Assembly (NCBI GenBank): GCA_020720525.1
Contig: DYON01000137.1
Location: 1-7,201 of the forward strand
Source: Acetofilamentum sp.
Lineage (GTDB): Bacteria > Bacteroidota > Bacteroidia > Bacteroidales > DTU049
Length of the DNA: 7,201 nt
Direction of reading: 5' to 3'
Below, one piece after another: positions 4,744 to 7,201 of this stretch (position 1 is the stretch's first letter; every line of letters starts with the position of its first letter). The notes beneath the pieces were generated by a model. That model made no database searches and was not told where the DNA came from. It was given only the letters and a program-made list of their open reading frames with translations. Position numbers and translations under genes: made by a program.

Positions 4744-6879
4744 ATGAAAGTGTATCAGACTGGAGATATCCGCAACATCGCACTGGTAGGCGGTGCCAAA
4801 TCGGGTAAAACGACTCTAGCCGAGTGTTTACTACTTGAAGGTGGTGTAATCAATCGTCGTGGAAGCGTTGAAGACAAAAACTCTGTATCCGACTACCGTG
4901 AAATTGAGCTTGAAAGACAAAACTCTGTTTTTTCGACCGTGCTATATGCCGAGCATAATGGCAAAAAAATAAATATAATTGACACTCCTGGTTTCGACGA
5001 TTTCGTTGGCGAAGTGCTTTCGGCTCTTACTGTTTGCGATATGGCAGGAATGGTTATCAATGCGCAAAATGGCGTTGAAGTTACAACCGAAATTAGCTGG
5101 CGCAACCTTACAAGAATGAACAAACCTGTCATTTTTGTTATGAACCAGCTCGATCACGAAAAAGCCAATTTCGACGAAGTAGTTCGCGAATTGCAGGCTC
5201 AGTTTGGCAGCAAAGTTTTGCCAGTTCAGTATCCTATTGCTACCGGTGTTGGCTTCAACTCGGTGATTGACGTTTTAAGCAGAAAAATGCTGAAATTCCC
5301 AGCAAACGGCGGAAAACCAGAGGTGATGGATATTCCCGATTCCGACAAAGCCAAAGCCGAAGAAATGCGCAATGCTCTTATTGAAGCTGCTGCCGAAAGC
5401 GACGAAGCTTTGATGGAAAAATTCTTCGAAAACGGTGAACTTTCCGAAGAGGAATTGCTACATGGGCTTGCATCGAGTATTGTTCAGCGCAATATTTTCC
5501 CATTGCTTTGCGCCAGCTCGAAACACAATATTGGAACTTCCAGTCTGCTCGACTTTATAACCAAATTTGGACCAGCTCCCGATCAAGGTATGCCTTTAAA
5601 ATCGAAAGATGGAAAAGAATACGACTACAAAACATCGGAGCCTTTCTGTGGTTTCATCTTTAAAACAGCTGTTGAGCCTCATTTGGGTGAAATTAGCTTT
5701 ATAAAAATTGTTGCTGGCGAAATTGGCGAAAGCTCTGATGTGGTTAATGGTACAAATGGCACCAAGGAAAGAATTACTCAGTTGTTTGCTGTTGCCGGCA
5801 AAAACCGCGAAAAACTCGAAAAAGCTGTGGCTGGCGATATCGTTGCCACTGTTAAGCTCAAAAACTCGAGCACCAACGAAACACTCAACAATCCAAAAAC
5901 AAGCGACACTGAAATAGTTCCAGTACAATATCCAAACCCAAAATACAGAACCGCCATCAAGGCAATGAATACTTCGGACGACGAAAAATTGGGTGCTACA
6001 TTGAACGAACTTCGCAAAATGGACCCGACTATTCAGATTGAGTATTCGAAAGAGCTTAAGCAAATTATTGTTAGTTGCCAAGGCGAAATGCACATGAATG
6101 CCGCCAAATGGCACATGGAAACCATCGAAAAAGTTCCTATCGAACTTTATCCTCCCAAAATTCCGTATCGCGAAACCATTACCAAACCTGCCAAATCGAT
6201 GTATCGCCACAAAAAGCAATCGGGCGGTGCTGGACAATTTGGCGAAGTTCACATGATGATTGAACCTTGGCGCGATGGAATGAGCTGGACTACCGAATTC
6301 CCTGTTCGTGGCTCAGATGTGCATCCTCTTTCTTGGGGCGGAAAACTCGTTTTCAACAACTGTATTGTTGGAGGTGCTATCGATGCACGTTTTATGCCTG
6401 CCATTTTGAAAGGTATCATGGAAAAAATCGAGGAAGGTCCTCTCACTGGCTCGTATGCTCGCGACATTGTTGTGTATGTTTACGACGGCAAAATGCACCC
6501 AGTCGATTCAAACGAACTTTCGTTTAAACTTGCTGGTCGTCAGGCTTTCAAAGAAGGCTTTAAAAATGCTGGCCCAAAAATTCTTGAACCAATCTACGAT
6601 GTTGAAGTTATTGTTCCTTCCGATCGCATGGGCGATGTGATGACCGACCTTCAAGGACGTCGTGCCGTGGTTATGGGAATGGACAGCGAAGGCAGCTATC
6701 AGAAAATTAAAGCCCGCGTTCCGCTTGCCGAAATGAATCGCTATTCAACTGCTTTGAGTTCGCTCACTTCGGGAAAAGCGACATACAATATGACATTCAA
6801 CGAGTACCAACAAGTACCAACCGATGTTCAAACAGTTCTTCTGAAAACCTACGAAGACCAGGAAAAGGACGAAGAATAG
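4744..6879 (+). CDS. fusA2: Elongation factor G paralogue (EF-G2 type)
   Basis: This 711-residue protein has all EF-G domains: G with G' insert (1 to about 283), II (about 295-395), III (about 398-470, with CQGEMHMN replacing the usual GMGELHLE), IV (about 473-600) and V (about 612-695). EF-G moves tRNA and mRNA through the ribosome. The domain IV loop QSGGAGQFGEV (492-502) and tip histidine H585 (KMHPVDSNELSFKLAG) are kept, supporting ribosome translocation. The nucleotide site is unusual: P-loop GGAKSGKT (16-23) is intact, but switch I RGITI is RQNSV (58-62), the switch II histidine of DTPGH is Phe84 (DTPGF), and the G4 NKxD motif is NQLD (134-137). This pattern fits the second EF-G of Bacteroidota; the Bacteroides thetaiotaomicron version is reported to support translation without GTPase activity and to matter in gut colonisation. 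It is not the canonical fusA, and no str-operon neighbours (rpsL, rpsG, tuf) are present. It is probably monocistronic, with its own leader and terminator. Confidence 0.93.
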   Translation: MKVYQTGDIRNIALVGGAKSGKTTLAECLLLEGGVINRRGSVEDKNSVSDYREIELERQNSVFSTVLYAEHNGKKINIIDTPGFDDFVGEVLSALTVCDMAGMVINAQNGVEVTTEISWRNLTRMNKPVIFVMNQLDHEKANFDEVVRELQAQFGSKVLPVQYPIATGVGFNSVIDVLSRKMLKFPANGGKPEVMDIPDSDKAKAEEMRNALIEAAAESDEALMEKFFENGELSEEELLHGLASSIVQRNIFPLLCASSKHNIGTSSLLDFITKFGPAPDQGMPLKSKDGKEYDYKTSEPFCGFIFKTAVEPHLGEISFIKIVAGEIGESSDVVNGTNGTKERITQLFAVAGKNREKLEKAVAGDIVATVKLKNSSTNETLNNPKTSDTEIVPVQYPNPKYRTAIKAMNTSDDEKLGATLNELRKMDPTIQIEYSKELKQIIVSCQGEMHMNAAKWHMETIEKVPIELYPPKIPYRETITKPAKSMYRHKKQSGGAGQFGEVHMMIEPWRDGMSWTTEFPVRGSDVHPLSWGGKLVFNNCIVGGAIDARFMPAILKGIMEKIEEGPLTGSYARDIVVYVYDGKMHPVDSNELSFKLAGRQAFKEGFKNAGPKILEPIYDVEVIVPSDRMGDVMTDLQGRRAVVMGMDSEGSYQKIKARVPLAEMNRYSTALSSLTSGKATYNMTFNEYQQVPTDVQTVLLKTYEDQEKDEE

Positions 6880-6898
6880 TCGAAATATTTTTAAGTAC

Positions 6899-6929
6899 GA
6901 CACCCTGTTTCAACAGCAGGGTGTCTTTT
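6899..6929 (+). terminator. Rho-independent terminator after the EF-G paralogue
   Basis: GACACCCTG (6899-6907) pairs perfectly with CAGGGTGTC (6917-6925) over 9 bp, with a 9-nt loop and a TTTT tract (then ATTT) directly after. It starts 20 bp after the EF-G stop and ends 16 bp before the next ATG, so it separates the two genes transcriptionally unless there is read-through. Confidence 0.88.
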
Positions 6930-6945
6930 ATTTAAACGAAAAATC

Positions 6946-7201
6946 ATGCTCCGCCATATTGGAATTCATATACACGACACTTCAGAAGCCGAAAACTTTT
7001 ACAGCAACATCCTTAATTTTCAGGAACAGAATAGTTATTTTTTGAACGAAGAAACGGCATTGAAGGTATTCGGAACTTCACAAAAAGTGGAAGCAATCCG
7101 AATGAAGCAATTCGAATTGATTATTGAGCTGCTTATTTGCCCCAAATCCTATTTAGCTGGCATGGCCCATGTTGCACTCGAATTTTGGCGACCCGAGACT
7201 A
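6946..7201 (+). CDS. VOC/glyoxalase-superfamily protein (3' end missing)
   Basis: An ATG at 6946 opens a frame with no stop to the window edge (85 codons seen). It begins MLRHIGIHIHDTSEAENFY followed by SNILNF, the beta-strand then helix pattern 'H-I-x-I-x-V-x-D-xx-x-A-x-x-F-Y-x-x-x-L-x-F' that opens VOC (glyoxalase/dioxygenase) domains. The segment FELIIELL then AHVALEF (H75) marks the end of the first and start of the second beta-alpha-beta-beta-beta module. H4, E61 and H75 are at positions used as metal ligands in many VOC enzymes; the fourth would lie outside the window. Possible activities include lactoylglutathione lyase-like, epimerase or resistance functions; none can be chosen. The leader is A-rich (AACGAAAAATC) with no Shine-Dalgarno sequence. 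It directly follows the EF-G terminator. Confidence 0.8.
   Translation, partial: MLRHIGIHIHDTSEAENFYSNILNFQEQNSYFLNEETALKVFGTSQKVEAIRMKQFELIIELLICPKSYLAGMAHVALEFWRPET

Noticed and set aside
5596..6252. 218-codon minus-strand ORF inside the EF-G gene
   Set aside because: It is a Phe/Asn-rich shadow of EF-G domains II-IV, produced by codon bias on the opposite strand.

Overview
The window looks like chromosomal DNA from a member of the Bacteroidota. Two proteins end in type IX secretion system (T9SS) type A sorting domains. The 5' leaders are A-rich with no convincing Shine-Dalgarno sequences, and several TAnnTTTG-type promoter -7 boxes are visible. Intergenic DNA is AT-rich while the genes are of moderate GC. 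The genus cannot be told from the sequence alone.

Layout, left to right. (1) Positions 2-1552 (+) hold the 3' part of a large secreted multidomain protein. It has the end of a beta-helix-like region, a CARDB-like stretch, a proprotein-convertase P-domain apparently nested inside an Ig/PKD-like domain, and a T9SS tail. A bidirectional-looking intrinsic terminator follows at 1570-1602. (2) Positions 1605-2018 are a gene-poor AT-rich gap with one signal-peptide-like mini-ORF (1722-1820) that is probably a remnant. (3) Positions 2019-3854 (-) hold a complete 611-residue secreted protein with signal peptide, beta-helix-like body, Ig/FnIII-like domain and T9SS tail, convergent with gene 1. (4) Positions 3997-4440 (+) hold a NUDIX hydrolase of the ADP-ribose pyrophosphatase-like type, divergent from gene 3. 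Its stop overlaps the start of a 17-codon signal-peptide stub (4437-4490). (5) Positions 4491-4743 are non-coding, with a perfect 10-bp inverted repeat, a small GC-rich palindrome and a candidate promoter. (6) Positions 4744-6879 (+) hold a full-length EF-G paralogue (EF-G2 type) with altered GTPase motifs but a normal translocase body, followed by a strong terminator. (7) From 6946 to the window end is the 5' part of a VOC/glyoxalase-superfamily protein.

The genes do not form one pathway. Genes 1 and 3 are cell-surface or secreted products. The NUDIX enzyme, EF-G2 and VOC protein are cytosolic and appear to be separate transcription units. I see no CRISPR array, tRNA, rRNA, transposase or defence cassette, and no clear new multi-gene system. 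The points most worth following are the divergent GTPase centre of the EF-G paralogue, the nested P-domain, and the stub plus inverted repeat between the NUDIX and EF-G genes.
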